Positions 35,709 through 44,338 of a stretch of DNA of 64,000 bases are shown one piece after another (the stretch's first letter is position 1; each line of letters begins with the position of its first letter). The stretch lies in the NCBI RefSeq assembly GCF_030546805.1, contig NZ_JAUOPC010000002.1:248001-312000 (forward strand), in the 5' to 3' direction. Origin of the DNA: Cyclobacterium sp. 1_MG-2023. GTDB lineage: Bacteria; Bacteroidota; Bacteroidia; Cytophagales; Cyclobacteriaceae. The translations under genes were made by a program, and so were the position numbers. Under the pieces are notes generated by a model. That model worked only from the letters and a program-made list of their open reading frames with translations, did no database searches and was not told the DNA's origin.

Positions 35709-37969
35709 TCAGCTGCGGTTGTTTGGGCATCCACTACTGCGATGGCTACCATGTTGACAATCTCTCTTACAGAACTACCTAATTGTAAAATATGCACTGA
35801 TTTATTCATGCCCAAAAGGATAGGTCCTATGGCTTCAGAATTCCCAATCTCAGCAACCAGTTTATAGGCAATATTTCCCGATGCCAAATCAGGGAATATC
35901 AAAGTATTGGCCTTATTATTAATCAAAGAACTGAAAGGATAATTTTCTTTTTGAATGCCCTCGTCCAAGGCTACATTGGCCTGCATCTCACCTTCAATGA
36001 CCAAGTCGGGGAATTGCTCCTTGGCCTTGGTAGTTGCCAAGGCTGTTTTTACTGGAACCTTGCCTTTGGCGGAGCCAAAATTGGAATAAGACAAAATAGC
36101 AATGGTAGGCTCAATGTCAAAGAAGCGGACTCCATTGGCTGTTAAACCGATGATTTCTACCAGCTCATCAGCAGTTGGGTTTTCATTCACTGTGGTGTCA
36201 GCAAAGAATAGCGGGCCCTTGTCAGTATTCATGATGTACATGCCTGCAACCTTGTCTACTCCTTTTTTCACACCGATCACTTGCAAAGAGGGGAGGATAG
36301 TTCTTGGATAATCTTTGGTTAAACCCGAAATTAAGGCATCTCCTTCACCTACTTCCACCATCATTGCTCCGAAATAATTTCTTTCTTTCATGAGCTTTTT
36401 GGCCTCATAAAGGGTCATGCCTTTGCGTTTTCTCTTGTCGTAAAGCAATTGCCCGAATTGCTTTAATTTTGATTTATTCTCACTAGGGTCAATGACTGTG
36501 ACATCATCCAAATCCAGAGAGTTGACCTTGATGAGTTTTTTTATTTTTTGCTTATTCCCAAGTAATATTGGGATACCTATTTTTTCATCCCGCATTATTT
36601 GAGCAGCCTTCAAAATTTTAGGGTTATCGGCCTCTGCAAAAACCACTCTTTTGGGGTCTTTTTTAGCCCTGGTCACCACTCTAGACATCAGGCGTTGGTC
36701 GATACCTATCCTTTCTTGGAGGTCTAGTTCATAGGCATTCCAATCTTCAATATGTGTTTTGGCCACACCGGACTCCATGGCTGCTTTGGCCACAGCCGGA
36801 GCAATGGTGGTAATTAATCTCGGGTCCAATGGTTTGGGAATAAGGTAGGTTTTCCCAAAGGCCAACTTTGCCTCACCATAGGCCTTATTGACAATATCAG
36901 GCACATGCTGTTTGGCTAAATCTGCAATGGCTAAGGCTGCCGCAAGCTTCATTTTTTCATTTATACCTGTGGCCCGTACATCAAGAGCTCCTCTGAAGAT
37001 ATAAGGGAAACCGATAACATTATTTACTTGGTTGGGATAATCCGACCGTCCGGTGGCCATAATGATGTCTTCTCGGGCAGCCATTGCTAGTTCATAGCTA
37101 ATTTCCGGTGTAGGGTTGGCCAAGGCAAAGACAATAGGGTTTTTAGCCATGGACCTGATTTGGTCTTGGTTGATAATATTGCCTGCTGATAAGCCTAGAA
37201 AAACATCTGCACCTTCCATGGCCTCCGTGATGGTATGAATGTCTCGGGCTGTAGCAAAAAGTCTATGAATTTCTGACAAGCCTTCTCGGTCTTTTCGAAT
37301 GACCCCATCAATGTCACACATGACTACATTTTCATATCTAACGCCAAGGCCTATATAAAACCTGGCACATGAAACTGCAGCAGCACCTGCACCACTGACC
37401 ACCAATTTAATATTTTCTATTTTCTTTTGGATCATTTCCAAGGCATTCAATAGTGCCGCCCCGGATATGATGGCTGTGCCATGCTGGTCGTCATGCATGA
37501 CAGGAATATTCATTAATTCCTTTAGCTTTTTCTCAATGATAAAACATTCAGGAGCTTTGATGTCCTCTAAATTGATGCCTCCAAAAGTAGGCTCCAGAGA
37601 ACGGATGGTTTGGATAAGCCTTTCCGGATCATTCTCGTCTATTTCTAGATCAAAAACATCTATCCCGGCAAATTTCTTAAACAATACCCCTTTTCCTTCC
37701 ATCACAGGTTTGGATGCAGCAGGTCCAATGTTTCCTAAACCTAAAACGGCTGTACCATTTGAAATAACGGCAACTAAGTTTCCCTTGGCTGTGTATTTAT
37801 AAACCTTTTCAGGACTTTGTTGGATGGCCGTACAAGGTTCTGCCACACCGGGAGAATAGGCCAAGGCCAAATCCAGTTGGCTGGAAAGTGGCTTCGTGGG
37901 GACTACCTCAATTTTTCCCGGTTTCTTGAATTCATGATAATTTAATGCATCCTCTTTTCTTATCTTCAT
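35705..37969 (-). CDS. maeB: NADP-dependent malic enzyme, MaeB type with phosphotransacetylase-like domain
   Basis: 754 residues. The malic enzyme part (1-about 420) includes YSPGVAEPC, the lysine region YTAKGNLVAVISNGTAVLGLGN, the metal site segment DDQHGTA and the dinucleotide loop VVSGAGAAAVSCA. Residues about 430-754 are a phosphate-acetyltransferase-like domain that in MaeB proteins works as an acetyl-CoA-responsive regulatory part, not as an enzyme. The reaction is malate to pyruvate, CO2 and NADPH. It stands 35 nt after the DUF4837 lipoprotein gene. Confidence 0.95.
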   Translation of the reverse strand: MKIRKEDALNYHEFKKPGKIEVVPTKPLSSQLDLALAYSPGVAEPCTAIQQSPEKVYKYTAKGNLVAVISNGTAVLGLGNIGPAASKPVMEGKGVLFKKFAGIDVFDLEIDENDPERLIQTIRSLEPTFGGINLEDIKAPECFIIEKKLKELMNIPVMHDDQHGTAIISGAALLNALEMIQKKIENIKLVVSGAGAAAVSCARFYIGLGVRYENVVMCDIDGVIRKDREGLSEIHRLFATARDIHTITEAMEGADVFLGLSAGNIINQDQIRSMAKNPIVFALANPTPEISYELAMAAREDIIMATGRSDYPNQVNNVIGFPYIFRGALDVRATGINEKMKLAAALAIADLAKQHVPDIVNKAYGEAKLAFGKTYLIPKPLDPRLITTIAPAVAKAAMESGVAKTHIEDWNAYELDLQERIGIDQRLMSRVVTRAKKDPKRVVFAEADNPKILKAAQIMRDEKIGIPILLGNKQKIKKLIKVNSLDLDDVTVIDPSENKSKLKQFGQLLYDKRKRKGMTLYEAKKLMKERNYFGAMMVEVGEGDALISGLTKDYPRTILPSLQVIGVKKGVDKVAGMYIMNTDKGPLFFADTTVNENPTADELVEIIGLTANGVRFFDIEPTIAILSYSNFGSAKGKVPVKTALATTKAKEQFPDLVIEGEMQANVALDEGIQKENYPFSSLINNKANTLIFPDLASGNIAYKLVAEIGNSEAIGPILLGMNKSVHILQLGSSVREIVNMVAIAVVDAQTTAAE

Positions 37970-38004
37970 TACGCAAGGAAAAATAATTTCCGGTTTTTTG
38001 ATGT

Positions 38005-39099
38005 TTATTCTGATTCTGTCTCCAGTTCAAACTTTGTGGCTTGAAGAATGGTCTCAATTTCTCTAATTGATGCTCTATGGGCCTCATTAGGGTAATATAC
38101 AAATCCATCCATATGGAAAATCTTTCCTTTTGCTTCATCTACAACTGTATAGGATAGAAATGAACCTCCCATCGTTAAGTTATTTGTTTTCCAAGATCCT
38201 CGCATTTCTACGGAATATTGACCATCTATTCTAATATTTTTGAAAGCCGGTGGAATCTGTTTTTCTATGATAACATAAGATTCAGGCACCTCCGGGTCAC
38301 CATATATATTAGGTTTGGTGATTTCATTCCTTAACTTAATAATGTTTTCCGGAAAAACCTGAGATTCGTCTTCATATGTTGTTTGGTAGAAAAATAAGCT
38401 AATATCAGGTTTGTCTACACCGATCGTAGGTTGCCTGAACCATAAAAAGTTCTCTTCCTCTTTTACAAACTGATAAGAAGCTGGAAGTTTCACTGCCACT
38501 TCAAATTTTTCAGCCAGTTTAGAAACACCTTCACCATTTATGCGATTGAAGAGTGCTTTGCCCAAAATTTCCTTTTCTTTATTGGAAAAGATGCTCTGTA
38601 GCAAATCTTTATTGGCTTTCATATTGGTGATCAACTCATCTTCATTCTCACCAAATAAATAGATGACTTCCTGGCCTACGGCGAACTCATTCTTGTTTCT
38701 TAACATAAACAAAGAGGAGTCTGCCCTGCTTTTCTCAATTGATTCGGGGGAGAATTGATTGGCTACAGTCCTGCTACCCGGACGCTTATCGTCAAAAGTG
38801 GTTACAAAAATTATGTTTGAGGCCATCCTCAACATTCGCGTCATTTTTCTAGGGTCCACCTTTCTCATATAAAACATGGATTCTTCCCTAAAAATACCTT
38901 CGATATCCGATTCGAAGATTTCCTTTAACGCATCTCCTACAGGTCCCGCATATTTGGCGGAATCTATAACCAGTATTATTTCCCCTAGGGTACCTCTGGC
39001 TTTTGGTTTATTGCTATCAGAACTGTTTGCCGAATTGTTTTGACATCCGGCAAAAGCCATCGCAGAAAACAAGGCTATAATGCAAAATCTTAAACTCAT
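38005..39099 (-). CDS. DUF4837 family lipoprotein
   Basis: 364 residues from the ATG at 39099; a TTG at 39123 gives eight more. The lipobox is AFAGC (Cys19). GTLGEIILVIDSAKYAGPVGDALKEIF and the later MRGSWKTNNLTMGGSF match the family. The function is unknown; its place between the transglycosylase and maeB suggests cell-envelope work. A weak promoter-like TTG-N18-TAGGCTTG (39121-39149) lies upstream on this strand. Confidence 0.82.
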   Translation of the reverse strand: MSLRFCIIALFSAMAFAGCQNNSANSSDSNKPKARGTLGEIILVIDSAKYAGPVGDALKEIFESDIEGIFREESMFYMRKVDPRKMTRMLRMASNIIFVTTFDDKRPGSRTVANQFSPESIEKSRADSSLFMLRNKNEFAVGQEVIYLFGENEDELITNMKANKDLLQSIFSNKEKEILGKALFNRINGEGVSKLAEKFEVAVKLPASYQFVKEEENFLWFRQPTIGVDKPDISLFFYQTTYEDESQVFPENIIKLRNEITKPNIYGDPEVPESYVIIEKQIPPAFKNIRIDGQYSVEMRGSWKTNNLTMGGSFLSYTVVDEAKGKIFHMDGFVYYPNEAHRASIREIETILQATKFELETESE

Positions 39100-39183
39100 A
39101 ATAGTTTGATTGTTTTTGTTCAAGCCTAATTTAGATATAATTATCGCAACTCAAAAAAAATAATTAAGAAATTAGTTTGAAAA

Positions 39184-40575
39184 CTAGCCAATGATCAATT
39201 TTTGGCCTGGTTTGATTTGATTATTGTTCAGATTATTCAATTTCTTGAGCTGATCAATTGTAACGCCTTCCAGCTTTTTTGATATTAACCAGAGGGAATC
39301 ACCTGGCTGAACAGTGTACATTTTCCCCCCGTTGCTGTTGGTCGAGATGCTTTCGGAGCTGGCTAAGTTTTTCTCAAAACTTGGCTTGTCTTGATAAATA
39401 TGTAAAACTTGGCCGATTTTTATCGTGTTGGAATACAGTTCATTCCATGATTTAAGTTGGCTGACAGAAACATTGTATCTTTGGGCGATTTTACCCAAAA
39501 CATCTCCACTTCTCACCCTATAAGTAACATTGTGCAATGCTTCAGTCGGTTTTTTCTCTGGGAGGCTTGCCAAGTACCTTTGGTTTTCAATTTTCAAAGA
39601 ATCCTTTATGGCTAAATGATTGGCAGTAATAAACGCATGCCCGGATTTGGGGACATTGATACTGATTGCTTTTCCAAATTCAGGTACTGTACTTTTTTTC
39701 AGTGAGGGATTAAGGTATTCAAGGTCTTCGATACAAAGCCCAGTATGTTTGGCAAGGCTCTCTAAAGTATAGCCATTTCCCATATTGACTTTTTCGTAGG
39801 CCATAGGATAAGATGGCTCCTCCAATACCAAATTGTGTTCTTCTGCATATCTCAAGACATACATGATTGCTTGAAATTGGGGGATATAGCTTCTGGTCTC
39901 TCTTGGTAGGTACCTGTATATTTCCCAGAAGGTCCGCTTTCCACCTGAGCGTCTGATGGCTTTATTTACATTTCCAGGTCCACAATTATAAGCAGCTAAG
40001 GCCAATTCCCAATTGTTATACCTTTTATTCAATGCTTTAAGGTAGCGTACAGCAGCCTCTGTTGAGCGTTCCGGGTCTAAGCGGTCGTCTACGTGACTGT
40101 TGTAGTAGAGCTTAAATTCTTTCCCCGTAGCCGGCATAAATTGCCACAGTCCCATTGCCCCAACGCGGGAACGTGCTTTGGGATTTAATCCGGATTCAAT
40201 GATGGATAAGTACTTGATGTCTTTCGGCATATTATGCTCAGAAAGATACGTATCAAACATTGGGAAAAAATGTCCTTGTCTTTCAAGAACCATTCGGGTG
40301 TATTCTCTATTTCTTACCGTGAAGTAATTAATAAAGGCAAAGATAGTTTCATTGAGTTCAAAAGGCATATCCGTATCCATTTCAGCAATACGTTGTTCCA
40401 CCTCTTCATAAGTAAAATCTGGTATATGTTCGTAGTCATAATAAGGCATGACTGTCTCTTCGCCCGAGGGGTCATCAGAGACAGTCAATGCTTTTTCTTG
40501 AGCCATTGCCACGCTTCCTAAAGATGCGAACAATACCAAAATCACTACTATTATATAGAAAGATTTTATCCTCAT
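39184..40575 (-). CDS. MltD-like lytic transglycosylase with LysM repeats
   Basis: 463 residues with signal peptide (cleavage near VAMAQ). The SLT domain (about 110-250) has SIIESGLNPKARSRVGAMGLWQFMPATG, where the Glu of ESGL is the catalytic acid, and AYNCGPGNVNKAI. A degenerate LysM-like stretch (YTLESLAKHTG) is followed by two good LysM domains (YRVRSGDVLGKIAQRY and YTVQPGDSLWLISKKL) that reach the C-terminus. It cuts the glycan strands of peptidoglycan at the outer-membrane face. It starts 3 nt after the gatA stop. Confidence 0.93.
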   Translation of the reverse strand: MRIKSFYIIVVILVLFASLGSVAMAQEKALTVSDDPSGEETVMPYYDYEHIPDFTYEEVEQRIAEMDTDMPFELNETIFAFINYFTVRNREYTRMVLERQGHFFPMFDTYLSEHNMPKDIKYLSIIESGLNPKARSRVGAMGLWQFMPATGKEFKLYYNSHVDDRLDPERSTEAAVRYLKALNKRYNNWELALAAYNCGPGNVNKAIRRSGGKRTFWEIYRYLPRETRSYIPQFQAIMYVLRYAEEHNLVLEEPSYPMAYEKVNMGNGYTLESLAKHTGLCIEDLEYLNPSLKKSTVPEFGKAISINVPKSGHAFITANHLAIKDSLKIENQRYLASLPEKKPTEALHNVTYRVRSGDVLGKIAQRYNVSVSQLKSWNELYSNTIKIGQVLHIYQDKPSFEKNLASSESISTNSNGGKMYTVQPGDSLWLISKKLEGVTIDQLKKLNNLNNNQIKPGQKLIIG

Positions 40576-40578
40576 ATT

Positions 40579-42012
40579 TTATTTATTAAATGCTGCTGCT
40601 GTCAAATAATTGGCAAAAGCATATAACTCAGCTTCCTTAAAGGAATTGGTCATGATTTGAAGCCCTATAGGTAAACCTTTGTCGTCTTTTCCATTTGGTA
40701 TGGAAATGGAGGGGACCCCGGATACAGATGCTTGAACTGTAAACAAGTCTTCCAAATACATGGCTACAGGGTCATTAGAATGTTCACCAAATTTAAACGC
40801 TGTACTTGGTGTTGTCGGTAAGACAATATAGTCATATTTAGTCAATAAGTCTTCCGTATAATCTTTAATAAGTTTCCTTACTTTCTGGGCTTTAGTGAAA
40901 TAAGCATCATAATAACTAGCACTTAATACAAATGTACCAAGCATTATTCTACGCTTTACTTCTTCACCGAATCCTTCAGATCGGGTAAGTTTGTACATGC
41001 TTTCTAGGTTGTGGGCATTTGGCGTTCTATAGCCATATTTTACCCCATCAAATCTAGATAGATTTGAACTTGCTTCCGCAGTCGTTAAGATATAATATGT
41101 AGGGAGCACATAATCTAGCAGAGGGAAATTGACTTCCTCTACTTTATGACCTTCTTCCTTCAGTTTTTCCAGTACATTTAAAGTATTGGCTTTAATCTCC
41201 GGTTGCAAAGCCTCTGAATGAACAGTTTCTTTTAGGTAGGCAATTTTAGCCGGTTTATCGAAATGCAATAGTTTGCTGTAGGATGGGACAGGTTTTCTTG
41301 AAGAAGTGCTGTCGTAATCATCCGGGCCTGCCATTGTTTCTAAAACCAATGCATTGTCCTGAATATTGTTTGAGAAAACGCCAATCGTGTCAAATGAAGA
41401 TGCATAAGCAATTAGCCCAAATCTAGACACCCGGGAATAAGTAGGCTTAATGCCAATTACTCCGGTAAAAGCTGCAGGTTGTCTCACAGAACCACCTGTG
41501 TCAGTTCCTAAAGATACTGTACAAAGATTGGCTTGAACAGCCACTGCTGATCCACCGGAAGAACCTCCGGGAACCCTGCTTTCGTCTATGGCATTGAGGA
41601 CTTTACCATGAACAGAATTTTCATTAGAAGAACCCATTCCAAATTCGTCACAGTTTAGCCTTCCAATAATGATGGCGTCCTCGTCAATTAAGCGCTGCAC
41701 TGCGGTGCCTGTAAATTGGGATTCGAAGCCTTCCAAGATTTTACTTGAGGCATTTGATTCATGTCCGTTATAACATAAAACATCTTTTATGCCAATTACC
41801 ATACCCGCAAGTTTTCCAGCTTTTCCTGCAGTTATTTTTTCGTCAACAGCTGCAGCCTGCGCTAATGCAGATTGGCTATAAACTTCAACGAAGGCGTTTA
41901 GTTGCGCCTTCGTTTCAATTTTGCTTAAGTAATATTTGACAATCGCTTTACAGTCCGTTTCCTTTTTCTCCAGCGATTTCCTTATCTCATCGAATGAACG
42001 AAATTTTTCCAA
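40579..42012 (-). CDS. gatA: Asp/Glu-tRNA amidotransferase subunit A
   Basis: 477 residues. The amidase signature is complete: GIKDVLC with Lys76, GSSGGSAVA with Ser151/Ser152, and GTDTGGSVRQPA with Ser175 as nucleophile. It makes ammonia from glutamine for the correction of Glu-tRNA(Gln) or Asp-tRNA(Asn) in the GatCAB complex. gatB and gatC are not next to it, which is common in this phylum. It follows tatA by 4 nt. Confidence 0.95.
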   Translation of the reverse strand: MEKFRSFDEIRKSLEKKETDCKAIVKYYLSKIETKAQLNAFVEVYSQSALAQAAAVDEKITAGKAGKLAGMVIGIKDVLCYNGHESNASSKILEGFESQFTGTAVQRLIDEDAIIIGRLNCDEFGMGSSNENSVHGKVLNAIDESRVPGGSSGGSAVAVQANLCTVSLGTDTGGSVRQPAAFTGVIGIKPTYSRVSRFGLIAYASSFDTIGVFSNNIQDNALVLETMAGPDDYDSTSSRKPVPSYSKLLHFDKPAKIAYLKETVHSEALQPEIKANTLNVLEKLKEEGHKVEEVNFPLLDYVLPTYYILTTAEASSNLSRFDGVKYGYRTPNAHNLESMYKLTRSEGFGEEVKRRIMLGTFVLSASYYDAYFTKAQKVRKLIKDYTEDLLTKYDYIVLPTTPSTAFKFGEHSNDPVAMYLEDLFTVQASVSGVPSISIPNGKDDKGLPIGLQIMTNSFKEAELYAFANYLTAAAFNK

Positions 42013-42016
42013 CTTA

Positions 42017-42226
42017 TTATTTGTTTGCTTTCTTGTTGTCGTCTTTCAGTCCTTCTTCCAAATCATCCTGAATTTCTTTGGTAGCATCTTTAAATTCCCT
42101 GATACCTCTACCGAGTCCTCTCGCTAGTTCAGGAATTCTTTTCGCTCCAAAAAGAAGGATAACTACCAGAACGATGACCACTAGTGATCCTCCTCCGATA
42201 TTTTGTATAAAAGCCAATGTATTCAT
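42017..42226 (-). CDS. tatA: Twin-arginine translocase TatA/E family subunit
   Basis: 69 residues: one membrane helix (about 12-28, [21 protein letters not shown] with the conserved FG), then an amphipathic helix ([12 protein letters not shown]) and a charged tail. It forms the export pore with TatC, which is not in the window. Two proteins with Tat signals (genes at 2375 and 20311) are encoded in this same window. Confidence 0.93.
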   Translation of the reverse strand: MNTLAFIQNIGGGSLVVIVLVVILLFGAKRIPELARGLGRGIREFKDATKEIQDDLEEGLKDDNKKANK

Positions 42227-42256
42227 GATATGCTTATTTTGATTTTGAAATTGTTA

Positions 42257-42287
42257 CAAATATATGATTGTGCTTTTCTAACGCAAA
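42257..42287 (-). promoter_or_regulatory. Consensus promoter of tatA-gatA
   Basis: On the - strand TTTG (42287-42284), a 19-bp spacer and TATATTTG (42264-42257) fit the Bacteroidota housekeeping promoter exactly. Transcription would begin about 25 nt before the tatA ATG, in the 113-bp gap after the EnvC-like gene. Confidence 0.75.
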
Positions 42288-42339
42288 GGAAATAAAGCAT
42301 GTTGTAATTATTTTTTGTAAATATACTAAAATTTAACCA

Positions 42340-43626
42340 TTATTTACTAGAAAGCCAAATGCTAGGGTTCATTACCTGAAGGCCTTTCCAAGTTTGAAAA
42401 TGAAGTTCTGAATACCCATCCTCATCTGAATATACGTGTCCAATTACAGTATTGGATTGAACTTCCTCACCTGATTTTACATTAATGGTTTTTAGCCGAC
42501 TATACATGGTGTAAAAATCTCCATGTTTTATGATAATTGTCCCCCCCATGCCGGGCACTGTGGTGATCTTGGTAACCGTGCCTGGAAAAACGGATTTTAC
42601 AGGGGCATTATTTGTGGTTTGAATGTCAATGCCATCATTGGTCTCTGTAATGCCTTTGAGCGTAGGGTGAGGGTATGTGCCATACTTTTTATAAATGAAA
42701 CCGTTATCTACCGGCCATGGAATGTTACCCTTGTTGCTCGCAAAAGAGGCTGATAGTTTTTTGACTTTTGGAGTTGTGGGCAATGCTTTTGCACTTGGAC
42801 TTTCCGCCTTAGGTTTTTCTTCTGCCTTTTCGGCTGCTTTGGCCAATCTGATCTCTTCGGCTATTACATTTTTAATCAATTGATTGAGCTCAGCCTGTTG
42901 TTTCTTTGTTGCTGCAATCTCTTTTTTTACTTCTTCTTCCTTTTTACTTAAAGTATTGACCATTCTTTGTTGCTCTTCTTTAAGTCGGTCTAACTCCTTT
43001 TTCTGCTCTTGTTCTTCAGTAAGTACTTTTAATTGATCCTTTTTCTGAATCTCCAAAGCTTCTTGCTTTTCAGCCAATTCCATGCTGACTTTTTCCATTT
43101 GTTCTACCTGCTTTTTTCTTGCGTCACTGTATTGTTTCAGGTATTTTAGCCGCATATAGAATTGCTTAAAAGTGGCAGAAGAAAATATAAAAGTAATGAG
43201 GTTTACCCCTTGATTTAATTTGTAGGAGGTGTAGATCATTTGGGCATATTCTTCTTTGAGCATATCCAGCTCATCACTTAATCTTTTTATATGAGCGGAA
43301 GTTTTATTAATTTCCGAATTGACCAATTGCAGCTCTTTATTGATGGTAGCGATAAACTTCTCTCGCTCCTGAAGTTTTTGATTTACTGCGCGTAATTGTT
43401 TGACGGAAACTTTTTTTTCATCCGTTGTCTTTCGCAATACGGTATCAAATTCCCTCAACCTCTTTTGAATGGCAATTTTCTCTTTCTCTAGTTGTGCTCT
43501 ATCGGCAGTGATTTGAGCAGCTAAGAAAGAGGTTGATCCCAACCCAAAGAGTAATAATAAAGCAAGGCAAAGTACTCTGACTTTGCTCAATTGACTAAAA
43601 ATTGTATGGGAAGTTAAGTGGGGCAT
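42340..43626 (-). CDS. EnvC-like factor with coiled coil and degenerate LytM domain
   Basis: 428 residues. A signal peptide (to about 38) is followed by a long coiled coil (about 40-265, rich in Lys/Glu/Gln) and a LytM/M23 domain (about 325-428). The zinc site is broken: NDGID stands for HxxxD, YSRL for the catalytic YAHL, and ELHFQ for HxHF, leaving only the Asp, the second His and the KHGD His. This matches EnvC/NlpD-type proteins, which activate amidases instead of cutting peptidoglycan themselves. It overlaps the upstream DUF4292 gene by 32 nt. Confidence 0.88.
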   Translation of the reverse strand: MPHLTSHTIFSQLSKVRVLCLALLLLFGLGSTSFLAAQITADRAQLEKEKIAIQKRLREFDTVLRKTTDEKKVSVKQLRAVNQKLQEREKFIATINKELQLVNSEINKTSAHIKRLSDELDMLKEEYAQMIYTSYKLNQGVNLITFIFSSATFKQFYMRLKYLKQYSDARKKQVEQMEKVSMELAEKQEALEIQKKDQLKVLTEEQEQKKELDRLKEEQQRMVNTLSKKEEEVKKEIAATKKQQAELNQLIKNVIAEEIRLAKAAEKAEEKPKAESPSAKALPTTPKVKKLSASFASNKGNIPWPVDNGFIYKKYGTYPHPTLKGITETNDGIDIQTTNNAPVKSVFPGTVTKITTVPGMGGTIIIKHGDFYTMYSRLKTINVKSGEEVQSNTVIGHVYSDEDGYSELHFQTWKGLQVMNPSIWLSSK

Positions 43627-44338
43627 CCGTTAATTCTACTTTGATCATTTCAACGTTTAAAAAAAAGTTCGATTTTGGCCTATCCGGTAAGCTCAAAACC
43701 ATTTTGATGATGGCTTGGTAAGGAAAAGGTTGGTTGGAAACTTCTCTGAAGTCCATATAGGAAGCTTCTAGGCTTCCGCTTCGGGTTTGGGAGGCCTCAC
43801 TTTCAAGTTGAGTTACCTTGCCATGTCCTGCATCGATATTGGTCTCGTATTTTATATTTTCTCTTTCTTGATTTAAGACAAAAGTTTTACCGACCCTTAT
43901 CAGGCGGTCTCTATAGCTGAATTCATGAGGCAAATTGGCAAAAAGTAAGTTTTGGAATAAAGAGAAAGACAATGGAACACCATATTTTTTTTGAAATTCA
44001 GCGTAATCCATGTCAATTCTTTGCCCATTAATACGGTCTCTGATTTTGATTCTGTCGGTACTAATAAATCCTCTAAGCGCTTCAATTCCAAGACCCGGAG
44101 ACATATTGAACCAAATGACACTGTCCTTTTTCACCCTAATGTTCAGTACCCCCTTGGTGATTTTTCCATCCTGCTCTTCCAAGGTTACCCTTCCCTTGGC
44201 TGTTAGGTAATTGAAATCAAGGTAATTAGGATTAAATTCATCCATGGTCTTATCCGTCGTATAAGACATGGGTTTTCTCGCACAAGACCAAAGCATCACC
44301 ATTCCCAGAAAATAGGTCAATATCTTCGCTTTACTCAT
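43595..44338 (-). CDS. DUF4292 lipoprotein
   Basis: 247 residues with lipobox LWSC (Cys19). The body is a chain of beta strands (TAKGRVTLEEQDGKITKGVLNIRVKKDSVIWFNMSP, VTQLESEASQ) of the LolA/LolB-like fold that DUF4292 belongs to, so a role in lipoprotein or lipid handling at the outer membrane is reasonable but unproven. It overlaps the TPR gene at its start by 8 nt and the EnvC-like gene at its end. Confidence 0.8.
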   Translation of the reverse strand: MSKAKILTYFLGMVMLWSCARKPMSYTTDKTMDEFNPNYLDFNYLTAKGRVTLEEQDGKITKGVLNIRVKKDSVIWFNMSPGLGIEALRGFISTDRIKIRDRINGQRIDMDYAEFQKKYGVPLSFSLFQNLLFANLPHEFSYRDRLIRVGKTFVLNQERENIKYETNIDAGHGKVTQLESEASQTRSGSLEASYMDFREVSNQPFPYQAIIKMVLSLPDRPKSNFFLNVEMIKVELTDAPLNFPYNF

